Below are positions 8,695-17,807 of a stretch of 64,000 bases of DNA, one piece after another. How positions within the stretch are numbered: the stretch's first letter is position 1; every line of letters starts with the position of its first letter. The notes beneath the pieces are model-generated. The model did no database searches. It was not told the DNA's origin and was given only the letters and a program-made list of their open reading frames with translations. Made by a program: the position numbers and the translations under genes. The DNA is from UBA1275 sp038124025 (lineage in GTDB: Bacteria; Bacteroidota; Rhodothermia; Balneolales; Balneolaceae): positions 1 to 64,000 of the forward strand of contig JAYPBC010000004.1 in assembly GCA_038124025.1 (NCBI GenBank), given 5' to 3'.

Positions 8695-9051
8695 ATGATG
8701 AAACACTTTACGATTACCAAACGCCAAGAAGAGCATATTGCGATTCTTGAAATAAATGGAGAACTGGATGCTCATACTGCTTTCCAGCTTGAACAGCAGT
8801 TTAAAACCTTAATTGAAACAGAGGCTTACCACATAATTGTAAACTGTTCGAACTTAGAATATATAGCGAGTGCTGGACTGGGTGTGTTCATGGCCTATAT
8901 AGAAGACATTCGAAATCTTGGCGGGGATATTAAACTATCAAACATGACCGGTGGTGTGTATCACGTCTTCGACTTATTAGGTTTCCCTAGTTTGTATGAT
9001 ATATACAAAGATGAATCTGAGGCTCTTAACAGTTTCAAAACCCAAAAGTAG
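8695..9051 (+). CDS. STAS-domain anti-sigma-factor antagonist
   Basis: A 118-residue single STAS domain of the SpoIIAA/RsbV type. In that family the unphosphorylated antagonist binds the anti-sigma kinase and frees the sigma factor. The conserved phospho-acceptor loop is YIASAGLGV, with the candidate serine at residue 59. It is the first of three tightly spaced genes with the kinase (14 bases on) and the PP2C phosphatase, forming a complete partner-switching cassette. Two adjacent ATG codons are possible starts. Confidence 0.9.
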   Translation: MMKHFTITKRQEEHIAILEINGELDAHTAFQLEQQFKTLIETEAYHIIVNCSNLEYIASAGLGVFMAYIEDIRNLGGDIKLSNMTGGVYHVFDLLGFPSLYDIYKDESEALNSFKTQK

Positions 9052-9065
9052 TCCGGTTTAGTATC

Positions 9066-9485
9066 TTGAAAGCCTCAACATCGCATAGCATTAATGTATC
9101 CTCCTCTACTGAGCATCTGCGAGAAGTGCGCGAGTTTGTTCAAAATTTTGTGCAACAATTTGATGTGAATAAAAAGAATTTAGACGAAATCATTTTAGCA
9201 GTAGACGAAGCTTATACCAACATCATAAAACATGCCTACAATAACGATCCAAATCATACTGTAAAAATAGAATTAGGCACCTCTACAGACACATTGTGGG
9301 TACGACTGAGCGACACTGGCCACCACTTTAATCCGGATGAATATCACCCCCCGGATCTTCTTAAAAGAATTAAAAATAAACAACGTGGTGGCATGGGTGT
9401 TTATTTAATTAACAAATTTATGGATTCGGTAGAATATTCTAGTGCCGGTAAAACCAATACCATATTGATGCGAAAACGGATCTAA
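9066..9485 (+). CDS. Anti-sigma factor serine kinase (RsbW/SpoIIAB-like, GHKL ATPase)
   Basis: A 139-residue HATPase domain protein. The N-box is DEAYTNIIKHAYNN (around residues 49-62), the G1 box is LSDTGHHFNP and the G2 glycine-rich lid is RGGMGVYLINK. In the family it phosphorylates the STAS antagonist and sequesters a sigma factor or another target. The start is a TTG placed 14 bases after the STAS gene; no upstream in-frame ATG fits better. It is followed 3 bases later by the PP2C gene. No sigma factor gene lies beside it, so the target is unknown. Confidence 0.9.
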   Translation: MKASTSHSINVSSSTEHLREVREFVQNFVQQFDVNKKNLDEIILAVDEAYTNIIKHAYNNDPNHTVKIELGTSTDTLWVRLSDTGHHFNPDEYHPPDLLKRIKNKQRGGMGVYLINKFMDSVEYSSAGKTNTILMRKRI

Positions 9486-9488
9486 CAA

Positions 9489-11285
9489 ATGAATGGATCT
9501 AGTTCAAATGATCGAGCCCTTCAATTAGGGCGTTTTGAACAACATACGCTTTTAGAGACTGGCCGGGATTTAATTGAGTCTCAAGATCCAGCATTCATTT
9601 TAAACAACTTACTTCTGATCAGCCTAGGGAAATTAAGAGTAAGTAGCGCCTGTATCATCGTACACAGGCCAGGTGAAGAACGTTATGCCATCTCAAAAGG
9701 AAAAGGTCGTTTTTCTACTCTTGAAGGTCAAATGCTTACCCATGAGCCCGAAATCGGGAGTTTAAAAAAAGGGGTTTATCACTCCAGCGAACTCCCAGAA
9801 CTTTTTGAGGGGCTAGAGCTCTCAAAGGAAGCTGTAATGTTTCATTTGAGAACATCTACCCATCACATCGGGTTTCTTTGCATTGAACCCACCTTTAGAT
9901 CTGAGTCCATTACCTCACAGGAACTAGATTTCATTGAAAATTTATGCCTTATTACCTCGGCTACGCTTTCTAGCTCAAGAATGTTTAAAGAATTAAAAAA
10001 AATAAACCGACGGCTCGACAAAAAAATACATGACTTAAATTCGCTTTTTGAATTAAGTAAGAACTTTAACCAAATGCAGTCAATTGATGAGTTAAGTCGA
10101 ACCATGAAGTTTGCTCTGTTAGGACAACTGTTCGTAAATCGCTTTCTATTTTTGTTCAAAGAAGGGGGGCAGGCAAGAATATTGGTTCAATCTGGACTTC
10201 AAATACAAGCCCCGGAACATAATCCTTTGGTACTTTTCGATCTACCTAGGGTAATGAGTGTAGAGACTATGGCTGAATTTGGGGATAATAGATCCTCAAA
10301 AGATGAACTGGAAGCATGGGCCAGCTATTTAAGGCAACAACAAATTCATTATGTATTGCCCGTTCAATCTCAAGGGGAGACGTTAGGTGTTATAGGCATA
10401 GGCAATAAAAGTACAGGACAAGCCCTTGCGCATGATGAGCTTGATTTTGTACTATCGTTAGCCAATTTAGTTGTTCTTAACATTAAACGAATTCAACTAC
10501 TGCAAGAACAACTACTCAATCAACAATTTCAAAAAGAATTAGAGCTAGCTCGAACCATTCAGGAGGGCTTACTACCAAAAAAATTACCCATTATAGAAGG
10601 TTTGGATGTAGCCGCCATAAATATTCCCTCAAAGCAAATAGGTGGCGACTATTTTGATTTATTCCGGTTGAATGATGGAGGACACCTATTAAGTATAGCC
10701 GATGTTACAGGTAAGGGTGTTCCTGCTGCTTTACTCATGGCTAATTTGCAAGCTATGATTCATGCCTTAGCTTTACAGGATACTACTCTCGAAGCTGCCA
10801 CTGGGACCATAAACGATTTTATATACACGAATACCCCAGCAGATAAGTTCATAACCTTCTTTTGGACTAAAATTGAAGCTGACGGTAAAACCCTCAAGTT
10901 TGTGAATGCTGGTCATGACCATCCCATTGTTTTTCGCAAAAGCAACACTGACTCGATGGATGAACCTAACGCATACATTGAACAAATCGAATTGAGTGAA
11001 GGAGGGTTGCTTTTAGGCGCTCTTCCTACATTAGCTCCCTATACGGTTTCGTATTTTACCTTAGAAGCCAATGATGTAGTAATTTTTTTTACAGATGGCG
11101 TGACTGAGGCCATGCATCCTACAACGGAGGAGGAATACAATCTTAACCAGCTAAAAAAAGTAGTCTTAGGACACTTAGATAAAACAGCGGAAGAAATAAA
11201 AGAAGCTATTATTTCCGACGTCAATGAATTCTCAAAGTATATTCGGTACGATGACCTAACCTTAATTGTACTTAAAAAGAAATAG
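9489..11285 (+). CDS. PP2C-type (SpoIIE/RsbU) serine phosphatase with GAF-like sensor regions
   Basis: A 598-residue soluble protein. Residues about 20-175 and 190-335 look like two GAF-type sensor domains joined by a short coiled coil. A second coiled coil (about 335-365) leads to the PP2C_SIG domain at about 370-597, with metal-binding segments IGGDYFD, ADVTGKG, FFTDGVTEA and YDDLTLIVL all intact. It should dephosphorylate the STAS antagonist two genes upstream, switching the partner module on in response to an unidentified cytoplasmic signal. Its stop codon lies inside the shared terminator palindrome. Confidence 0.9.
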   Translation: MNGSSSNDRALQLGRFEQHTLLETGRDLIESQDPAFILNNLLLISLGKLRVSSACIIVHRPGEERYAISKGKGRFSTLEGQMLTHEPEIGSLKKGVYHSSELPELFEGLELSKEAVMFHLRTSTHHIGFLCIEPTFRSESITSQELDFIENLCLITSATLSSSRMFKELKKINRRLDKKIHDLNSLFELSKNFNQMQSIDELSRTMKFALLGQLFVNRFLFLFKEGGQARILVQSGLQIQAPEHNPLVLFDLPRVMSVETMAEFGDNRSSKDELEAWASYLRQQQIHYVLPVQSQGETLGVIGIGNKSTGQALAHDELDFVLSLANLVVLNIKRIQLLQEQLLNQQFQKELELARTIQEGLLPKKLPIIEGLDVAAINIPSKQIGGDYFDLFRLNDGGHLLSIADVTGKGVPAALLMANLQAMIHALALQDTTLEAATGTINDFIYTNTPADKFITFFWTKIEADGKTLKFVNAGHDHPIVFRKSNTDSMDEPNAYIEQIELSEGGLLLGALPTLAPYTVSYFTLEANDVVIFFTDGVTEAMHPTTEEEYNLNQLKKVVLGHLDKTAEEIKEAIISDVNEFSKYIRYDDLTLIVLKKK

Positions 11286-11306
11286 CGGGTTAACCCGCTA
11301 TTTTTA
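11283..11306. terminator. Bidirectional terminator built over two stop codons
   Basis: An 18-base perfect palindrome (TAGCGGGTTAACCCGCTA) folds into a 7-base GC-rich stem and is followed by TTTTT on the forward strand. It contains the TAG stop of the PP2C gene on one strand and the TAA stop of the transglycosylase gene on the other. Confidence 0.7.
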
Positions 11307-12831
11307 CGTTACTGAACCCTAATATACCCTTAGGTTCTGGCCTAGATACCTGACTCAATACAATAATTGCCTTATAGGTATTATATCTATTTAAAATATT
11401 CTGAACGTATTGAACCGTCTCAATTCCTCTAGCATATCCGTGACGAGTTTGTTCATAATACTTTGGTTCCATCTTCTTTAATAAAGACGGCGATACGTCT
11501 GCCCATTTATTGGGATCTCTGTTGTGATCCATTGCAATTCTTCGGGCATCAGCTATGTGTCCAGCTCCAGCGTTATAGGTAGCCAAAGCAAACGACCAGC
11601 TTTCCAATGAATCCATGTAAGAATAATGCAGTATATGCTCGGATAAAATACGGGCTCCTTCGCGAATATTTATTTCAGGAATAAGTAGCGAATCGGCGGT
11701 TAGTTCTGAATATTTAGGGATTACCTGCATAATACCAACCGCCCCGGCCCTACTAACCACCGTCGGATCAAATTTTGACTCTTGAGCAGCCAACGCAGTA
11801 AGCATAATCCAGTCCAGTCCAAATTCTGCACCTACTTGTTGCATCAAGCTGTCATAAGGAGATAATGCCCCCATATTTTGCTGGTCTTTGACGGGATTAA
11901 AATAATCGGCCATTTGACGACTGCCCTCAAAATATTTTTTCCGGAGTACATTAAGAAACATACTTCGCTTGACTGTCCCTTCTTCATCGACCCGAATATG
12001 CTGGGATAAAAAAGTGTTTACCTTATCCTCTAATATAGGTGCATTGGGGCGTAAAGCCCAGGCAATTTCATCATTACGAGTGAGCACAGGACCTTCTATT
12101 AAGCCACGCATATACTTTTTTGATGCCTGTAATATATGATCATCTGCCACGGTGGCTAGAACCTCTCCACGAGCTAAGTCCATAAGGATACTTTCAGTGG
12201 AACGCTCTTCTTCAATAACATTGAGCTGTAAGTTCCATCCCAAATCCTTCAATCTAACCAACACGGGATAATAAGAACTATTTTTTTGGATAGTTATAGG
12301 AATTCCTTCTAGCTCATTAACCTGATAAGGAGTATATCCTAATGCCGAGGATACAACAACTACCTGATCAACCTGATTATAGGAACGAGAGAATTTAACC
12401 CATTTCGAACGTTCTTTATTGACCGTTAGATTATCCGCAATAATGTCTCCCTTCCCACTATTTAACAGTTCGATTGGAGATTGACCTGGCGCAGGTATAA
12501 GCACTTCAACGCCCAGACCATGCGACTTAGCAAAAGCTTGTATAAACTCATATTCAAATCCAGCCTGAATTCCATGATCTAAAAAATAACTACCCGAACT
12601 ATAACGAGTAATCATCCTTAGCACCCCTTCTTCTTTAATCTGGTCAAAATCTCGATCTATTGGAGCTGAAAACTCACTTGATACAGACACCATCACATCA
12701 TTCTTTTCCATCTTGCCATTGCAAGAGAATAATAAAAATGAGCTTAAACCCAAGAAAAGGGTTTGTCTATAGCGCTTCGATATGGTAAGAATAGATGACA
12801 TTCTTGAAAGCCTTGGTGGGAGATAAATCAT
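11290..12831 (-). CDS. mltF: MltF-like membrane-bound lytic transglycosylase lipoprotein
   Basis: Predicted outer-membrane lipoprotein that cleaves peptidoglycan glycan strands. Of 513 residues, the leader ends at a lipobox-like LLFSC; an internal ATG at 12801 (MSSILTISKRYRQ) gives a more normal signal peptide and may be the true start. Residues about 60-290 form a periplasmic solute-binding (SBP_bac_3) regulatory domain, and about 335-480 an SLT goose-lysozyme-like domain with AAQESKFDP (catalytic Glu near 349), SRAGAVGIMQVIP and ATYNAGAGH. This two-domain order is diagnostic of MltF. Single gene, converging on the partner-switch operon. Confidence 0.88.
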   Translation of the reverse strand: MIYLPPRLSRMSSILTISKRYRQTLFLGLSSFLLFSCNGKMEKNDVMVSVSSEFSAPIDRDFDQIKEEGVLRMITRYSSGSYFLDHGIQAGFEYEFIQAFAKSHGLGVEVLIPAPGQSPIELLNSGKGDIIADNLTVNKERSKWVKFSRSYNQVDQVVVVSSALGYTPYQVNELEGIPITIQKNSSYYPVLVRLKDLGWNLQLNVIEEERSTESILMDLARGEVLATVADDHILQASKKYMRGLIEGPVLTRNDEIAWALRPNAPILEDKVNTFLSQHIRVDEEGTVKRSMFLNVLRKKYFEGSRQMADYFNPVKDQQNMGALSPYDSLMQQVGAEFGLDWIMLTALAAQESKFDPTVVSRAGAVGIMQVIPKYSELTADSLLIPEINIREGARILSEHILHYSYMDSLESWSFALATYNAGAGHIADARRIAMDHNRDPNKWADVSPSLLKKMEPKYYEQTRHGYARGIETVQYVQNILNRYNTYKAIIVLSQVSRPEPKGILGFSNVKIAG

Positions 12832-12926
12832 AGTTTTGCTCCTAAGGCATTGATAAATATACGAAATATTTTTGAATAATACTTTTTAGTGCAAATTCTC
12901 GGCTTAATTGTGGCTTTTGCCAATAT

Positions 12927-13946
12927 TTATCGAGACTTTTTAGACCAAGTTAAGAGTATGCCTAGAAATATAACTCCCATTCCTACTAAGGACCATAAAA
13001 GGGGTACTTCTCCAAAGAGAAAGAATGCAACAATCGACGATAAAACAGGCTCAAAAAGTATAAGAGTCGATAATAAGGTAGGTGAGACAAACTTAACCAC
13101 ATAATTAAGACTACCGTGACCTATGATTTGAGGACCCAAGGCCAATGCCACACCCACCCAAAGTAAGGAGGGGTTTAAGAGCTCCCTAAGCCCTAAACTC
13201 TCCCCACTAACAGTAGCTACGATTCCGTTCAAGAGTACAGAGTCAGATGCATTAATCCATCCCCATTGCGCCGCTCCATATAACGCAAATAAAACAACTA
13301 TTGCTGCTGCGGCCGCCCATCCATAGACAGGCACAACATATTCTATCCAGCTACTTTCCTGTCTAATGCGATTCCCTACCAAAAAATACACAGCAAATAT
13401 AACCGCTGCTAACACCGCTAAGGCATTACCTAAAACAGGATTTGGGTACATGCCTTCGGCAGCCTGGTCACTAAAACCCAAGATTATCGAACCAATGAAC
13501 GCAATAAATACACCTACCCAAACAGTCCACTGAAACCGATATTTAAAGGCTATTCGCTCCACTAAAATTAGAAGTATGGGGTGGATTGTAACTAGAACGG
13601 AGGCTGATGCAATGGAAGTGAAGTAGATTGAAGTAATCCACGCAATCAAATGAAGACCGAGACTTATACCAGCAAGCGCCATCCACCAAAATTGTTTCGA
13701 ATGCATTTTTTTTTGCTCTTTTAGTGGTTCTATAGCGCTTTTTCTTTCTTTTTTCCTATACCAAAAAAAGAAAGGCAATAATACGATAAAAGAAGTTAGG
13801 GTTCGTACAACCGCTAACAAAAAAGGCGAGCTGTCCGAAGCAAAACGAACCAATACCGGAGAAAAACCAATTGCTGAAAGGCCTATTCCCATGATTAGAA
13901 AAACTCTCCACATGGGGATCTCATGTATGGGGTTGCTGCTATGCAT
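12927..13946 (-). CDS. EamA/DMT-family transporter
   Basis: A 339-residue inner-membrane protein with ten hydrophobic helices in two EamA repeats, separated by a charged loop near residues 65-82 (KKERKSAIEPLKEQKKMHSK). Family members export metabolites or amino acids; the substrate cannot be inferred. It lies 26 bases after DUF4293 at the end of the efflux operon, so it may be co-transcribed with it. Confidence 0.85.
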   Translation of the reverse strand: MHSSNPIHEIPMWRVFLIMGIGLSAIGFSPVLVRFASDSSPFLLAVVRTLTSFIVLLPFFFWYRKKERKSAIEPLKEQKKMHSKQFWWMALAGISLGLHLIAWITSIYFTSIASASVLVTIHPILLILVERIAFKYRFQWTVWVGVFIAFIGSIILGFSDQAAEGMYPNPVLGNALAVLAAVIFAVYFLVGNRIRQESSWIEYVVPVYGWAAAAAIVVLFALYGAAQWGWINASDSVLLNGIVATVSGESLGLRELLNPSLLWVGVALALGPQIIGHGSLNYVVKFVSPTLLSTLILFEPVLSSIVAFFLFGEVPLLWSLVGMGVIFLGILLTWSKKSR

Positions 13947-13972
13947 TTATTTTGACTGTATTACGATGAAAA

Positions 13973-14380
13973 TTAACGCAGCCGATCCATGGATTTAACA
14001 AGTTCTTGGTCTTTGCGGATTCCCCGTAAAGCTAAATACTGCGCCATAAAAGCAATAGCAATGAGAGCAACACCTAATGCTTCATCCCACAGATATATAC
14101 CAATACCGCCAAGAGAAAAAAGAATTCCGAGGGAACCACCCAGCAACATAACTTGAAATAATTGAGCTATTCGGATGATTTTTATTTGCTGTGGTCGGTT
14201 AGAATACTGGAAAATAGCCCATAAACTAATCAGCATGGAAAGTACAGCTACACTGCTAATCCCAATCCATATCCAATCATGAGGTCCTTCTAATATTCTT
14301 TTAAATAACGAACTGGCAAACATTACCCCGTTAAGCACAATACTTAACGCTAAATACACCGTTTGTATGCGTTGAATCAT
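13973..14380 (-). CDS. DUF4293 family membrane protein
   Basis: A 135-residue protein with four predicted transmembrane helices. The start, MIQRIQTVYLALS, is the hallmark of DUF4293, a family found in Bacteroidota and relatives without an assigned function. It begins 11 bases after the RND pump gene and probably shares its transcript. Confidence 0.8.
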   Translation of the reverse strand: MIQRIQTVYLALSIVLNGVMFASSLFKRILEGPHDWIWIGISSVAVLSMLISLWAIFQYSNRPQQIKIIRIAQLFQVMLLGGSLGILFSLGGIGIYLWDEALGVALIAIAFMAQYLALRGIRKDQELVKSMDRLR

Positions 14381-14391
14381 ATGGCTATTAT

Positions 14392-17300
14392 TTATTTCGT
14401 TGCAGGCGAGTTATTGTTTTGACCAAAAAATAACTGCTGCATTGCTTGCTTTCCCCTCTCAATAACACTATACAATACAGGAACTAATATAAGAGTAAGG
14501 AAGGTTGAAAATAAAAGACCTACGATTACGGCTATCGCCATAGGGCCCCACCATGCTGCCTGCTCACCTCCCCAATAAATATATTCTCCCAAATGGGTGA
14601 AGAACTCCAATGGGTTATTAACCAGCGTGATAAAGTCAAAATTGAACCCTATAGCCAAAGGCACCAAACCAAGAGTGGTGGTAATGGCCGTAAGTATTAC
14701 AGGACGAAAACGAACTTTACCAGCTTGTACCAGAGCTGAGCGTAAGTCAAGACCGTCTCTCGTTCTTAGAATATCTACGTAGTCAATAAGTACTATGGCA
14801 TTATTTACAACTACTCCAGCTAGGGAGATAAGCCCCAAAAAGGCCATAAGTCCAAAGGCCATTTGAAAGGTTACGAGCCCATAAAATACACCGGCCGTCG
14901 ACATGACAACCGAGCTTAAAATAATAACCGGCTTAACAATAGAATTAAATTGAGAAACTAAAATGAACGCAATTAAGAATACCGCAATTAAAAAGGCTCT
15001 GCCTAAAAAGGCGAATGATTCGTCCTGTTCTTGTTGCTGTCCAGTCCACTCATAGCTATATCCAGGTGGTAAACCATTTAAATAAGTCGAGAGTACCTGC
15101 CGAGCTTCCGCCAAGACCGCGTTGGATTGATAGCCGGAACGAACATCCGCACTTACGGTGATAACTCGCTCAGATTCTTTGTGACGTATTCCACCAAATC
15201 CATCACTGATTTCCCAAGAAGCCACTTCTGATAAAGGAATTTGTACCCCTTCATGGAATACCGTAAGATCAGATAATGTGCTTAGGTCATCGCGATACTC
15301 TTCTGCCAAACGAACAACAATTTCATATTCCTCTTTTCCATCTCTAAACTTGGAGGCCTCCACTCCATTAATGGCCTGTCGCACCGTCATTCCAATCATG
15401 TTGGTGTTTAGTTCATAAAGACCGGCCTTTTCACGATCTACTTCTACACGAATTTCTGGTCGCGAATCCGGAAGATCCGTTTCCAGTCCGTCCATTTTTG
15501 CAAAAATTGAATCGGCTTCTAAGGCACTTAACAAGTCATTGGATATTCTCGTCAATTCTGTCATTTCCGGACCAGAAATTTCGAGGTTAATGGGAGGGCC
15601 TGTCGGCGGGCCGTCTTGCGGTTTTTCCACCGTAATTTTAGCACCAGCTATAACCCCGTTGAGATCATTTCGCATATATTCCATTGCTTCAAAAATGTCC
15701 CCCTCGCGAAGTTCATAATCCACAAAATTGATTGCCACCGTACCTTTATGGGTAGAATTCCCACCACCACCAGCAGGGTCACTGGATATAGCAGCACCCG
15801 AGACCGACAATATGGTGTTTATATCACTTGCTTGTGGAATATTTTTTACTCGTTCAGCCACCTTATCAACTACTGAACGAGTGAACTCTACGTCTGATCC
15901 AACCGGAGTTTCAATTTGAACATATACATCTCTTGGTGGTATATCTTCGGGAAAAAATTCGGTCCCAGGATTGAACACTCCCAAAACTACGAAACTCATA
16001 ATTAGGACAAAAAAAGCAATCCCTACTGTTTTTAAGCGGTTATTAAGCGCCCAAATCAAAGAATTTTCATAGGTATGTATAAATACATTGAGTCCATCGG
16101 CTTGCCACCACTTTCCAGTTGGTGCCAGAACATATTTATTAAGTAACCACAAGAGAGCCCCAAGAACAATAATCATGGTCCACGTAATAAAACTACTTAG
16201 TACCAAGACTAGCAGCACCAAAGCTAACACCCCATTCAGTATCTGCTTACCCCGTTTAGTCAATTGCGCTTTTTTAGAATCACCATCGATCGTCATGAAC
16301 AATGCACAAATCACGGGATTTATAATGAGTCCAACAAATAGAGAGCTACTAAGAGTAATGATGAGTGTTTTTGGCAAGTACCCCATAAACTCTCCCACCG
16401 TACCCGGCCAAAAAATCATAGGCGCGAATGCGGCAAGAGTGGTTGCGGTACCTGCAATTATTGGCCCTGCAACCTCACCTGTTCCTTTCTTAGCTGCCTC
16501 AAAATTATCGAATCCTTCTTCCAGATAACGATAAATATTCTCTACCACTACGATAGCATTATCTACCAACATCCCTAGTGCCAGGATTAATGAAAATAAA
16601 ACGATCATATTCATCGTAATGCCGAGTGCACTTAAAATGATGAATGAGAGGAACATAGAAAGTGGAATAGATATACCTACGAAGGATGCATTACGTACTC
16701 CTAAGAAAAATAGAAGTACGCCTATAACCAAAATTAGCCCAGAGATGATGTTATTCTCCAAGCTGCTTACCATATTTTTTACATCTTTACTTTGATCGTT
16801 GGTAATTTTGTAGGTAGTAGTAGGAGGCAAAGTAGGTAACGCCTCATCTAAAATAGCACTCACCCGATCATAGGTTTCAAGTATGTTTTCCCCTGTGCGT
16901 TTTTTCACTCCAAGCGTAATTACAGGCGACTCATCTAAGGTTGAATAGGTTTCTCTTTCCTTAAAGCCAAAGGTTACATTCGCTATATCCCGAAGATAAA
17001 TTGGTTGACTATCGTTTACTTTTAATACGACATCTTCTATGGGTGCAGTTTCTTGATATTGTCCTGGCACGCGTAATAAAAAGCTCTTGGTTCCCACCGA
17101 TATATCCCCACCCGGGATGGTCACATTTTCAGCGCTAATTGCACCAATTATGTCGCCGAAGCTAAGATTATAATATTTTAATTTTGCCAGGTCTACATCA
17201 ACCTGTACTTCTCTTTCTAAGCCACCCGTAAGATCTACTCCTAAAACCGTTGGAATAGCTTCAATTTTATCCTGTAGATCCTCTGCTATGTCCTTCAGAA

Positions 17301-17784
17301 TTTCTAAATCATAATCCCCCGATAGGTTAATCTGCATAATGGGGAACTCACTCAAATTCACTTCCTGAACCAAGGGTTCTTCAGCATCCTCTGGAAGCTC
17401 GGCTTTTGCTAGATCTACCTTCTCACGCACTTTTTGAAGGGCCTCTTCGATATCAATACCCGTATCGAATTCTAAAACTACGCTCGAGTAACCTTCGGTC
17501 GAGGTAGAAGTCATTTCTTTAATTTCAGAAATATTACCTAGCTCATCCTCTAGCTTTCGGGTAACCAAACTCTCCATATCCTCCGGGGATACTCCAGGAT
17601 ATAGCGTAACCACAAAAATATTGGGAACCGTAATATTTGGGAATGACTCTTTTGGAATAGTGAGATAAGATACTATTCCCATAATGGCGACCAGTGCCAC
17701 CAATACCATTACACTAATCCGGTTATTTATGGCGAAGCTAGAGAGCCAAAATTCTTTTCTATTATCTGTATTTGTCGTAGACAT
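14392..17784 (-). CDS. RND-family efflux pump permease
   Basis: An 1130-residue AcrB/HAE1-type inner-membrane antiporter. The first helix, two large periplasmic loops (about residues 45-340 and 620-900), and LGMLVDNAIVVVENIYR with charged TM4 residues are all present, as is the second-half equivalent ISLAGVVVNNAIVLIDYVD. Between the two halves (about residues 510-560) there is an additional hydrophobic stretch long enough for two spans. A further insertion with an aromatic, hydrophobic segment lies before the last helix. It works with the fusion protein and TolC encoded just upstream. Substrate unknown; the tetR gene leading the cluster suggests an inducible drug, bile-like or lipid substrate. 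Confidence 0.93.
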   Translation of the reverse strand: MSTTNTDNRKEFWLSSFAINNRISVMVLVALVAIMGIVSYLTIPKESFPNITVPNIFVVTLYPGVSPEDMESLVTRKLEDELGNISEIKEMTSTSTEGYSSVVLEFDTGIDIEEALQKVREKVDLAKAELPEDAEEPLVQEVNLSEFPIMQINLSGDYDLEILKDIAEDLQDKIEAIPTVLGVDLTGGLEREVQVDVDLAKLKYYNLSFGDIIGAISAENVTIPGGDISVGTKSFLLRVPGQYQETAPIEDVVLKVNDSQPIYLRDIANVTFGFKERETYSTLDESPVITLGVKKRTGENILETYDRVSAILDEALPTLPPTTTYKITNDQSKDVKNMVSSLENNIISGLILVIGVLLFFLGVRNASFVGISIPLSMFLSFIILSALGITMNMIVLFSLILALGMLVDNAIVVVENIYRYLEEGFDNFEAAKKGTGEVAGPIIAGTATTLAAFAPMIFWPGTVGEFMGYLPKTLIITLSSSLFVGLIINPVICALFMTIDGDSKKAQLTKRGKQILNGVLALVLLVLVLSSFITWTMIIVLGALLWLLNKYVLAPTGKWWQADGLNVFIHTYENSLIWALNNRLKTVGIAFFVLIMSFVVLGVFNPGTEFFPEDIPPRDVYVQIETPVGSDVEFTRSVVDKVAERVKNIPQASDINTILSVSGAAISSDPAGGGGNSTHKGTVAINFVDYELREGDIFEAMEYMRNDLNGVIAGAKITVEKPQDGPPTGPPINLEISGPEMTELTRISNDLLSALEADSIFAKMDGLETDLPDSRPEIRVEVDREKAGLYELNTNMIGMTVRQAINGVEASKFRDGKEEYEIVVRLAEEYRDDLSTLSDLTVFHEGVQIPLSEVASWEISDGFGGIRHKESERVITVSADVRSGYQSNAVLAEARQVLSTYLNGLPPGYSYEWTGQQQEQDESFAFLGRAFLIAVFLIAFILVSQFNSIVKPVIILSSVVMSTAGVFYGLVTFQMAFGLMAFLGLISLAGVVVNNAIVLIDYVDILRTRDGLDLRSALVQAGKVRFRPVILTAITTTLGLVPLAIGFNFDFITLVNNPLEFFTHLGEYIYWGGEQAAWWGPMAIAVIVGLLFSTFLTLILVPVLYSVIERGKQAMQQLFFGQNNNSPATK

Positions 17785-17807
17785 AATCCTTGCTTGAATA
17801 GTTTCTA

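Noticed and set aside
8680..8698. ACTCACTAGT near the STAS start as a fourth copy of the 20-bp palindrome.
   Set aside because: Only one half-site matches; the other half does not fit the pattern.
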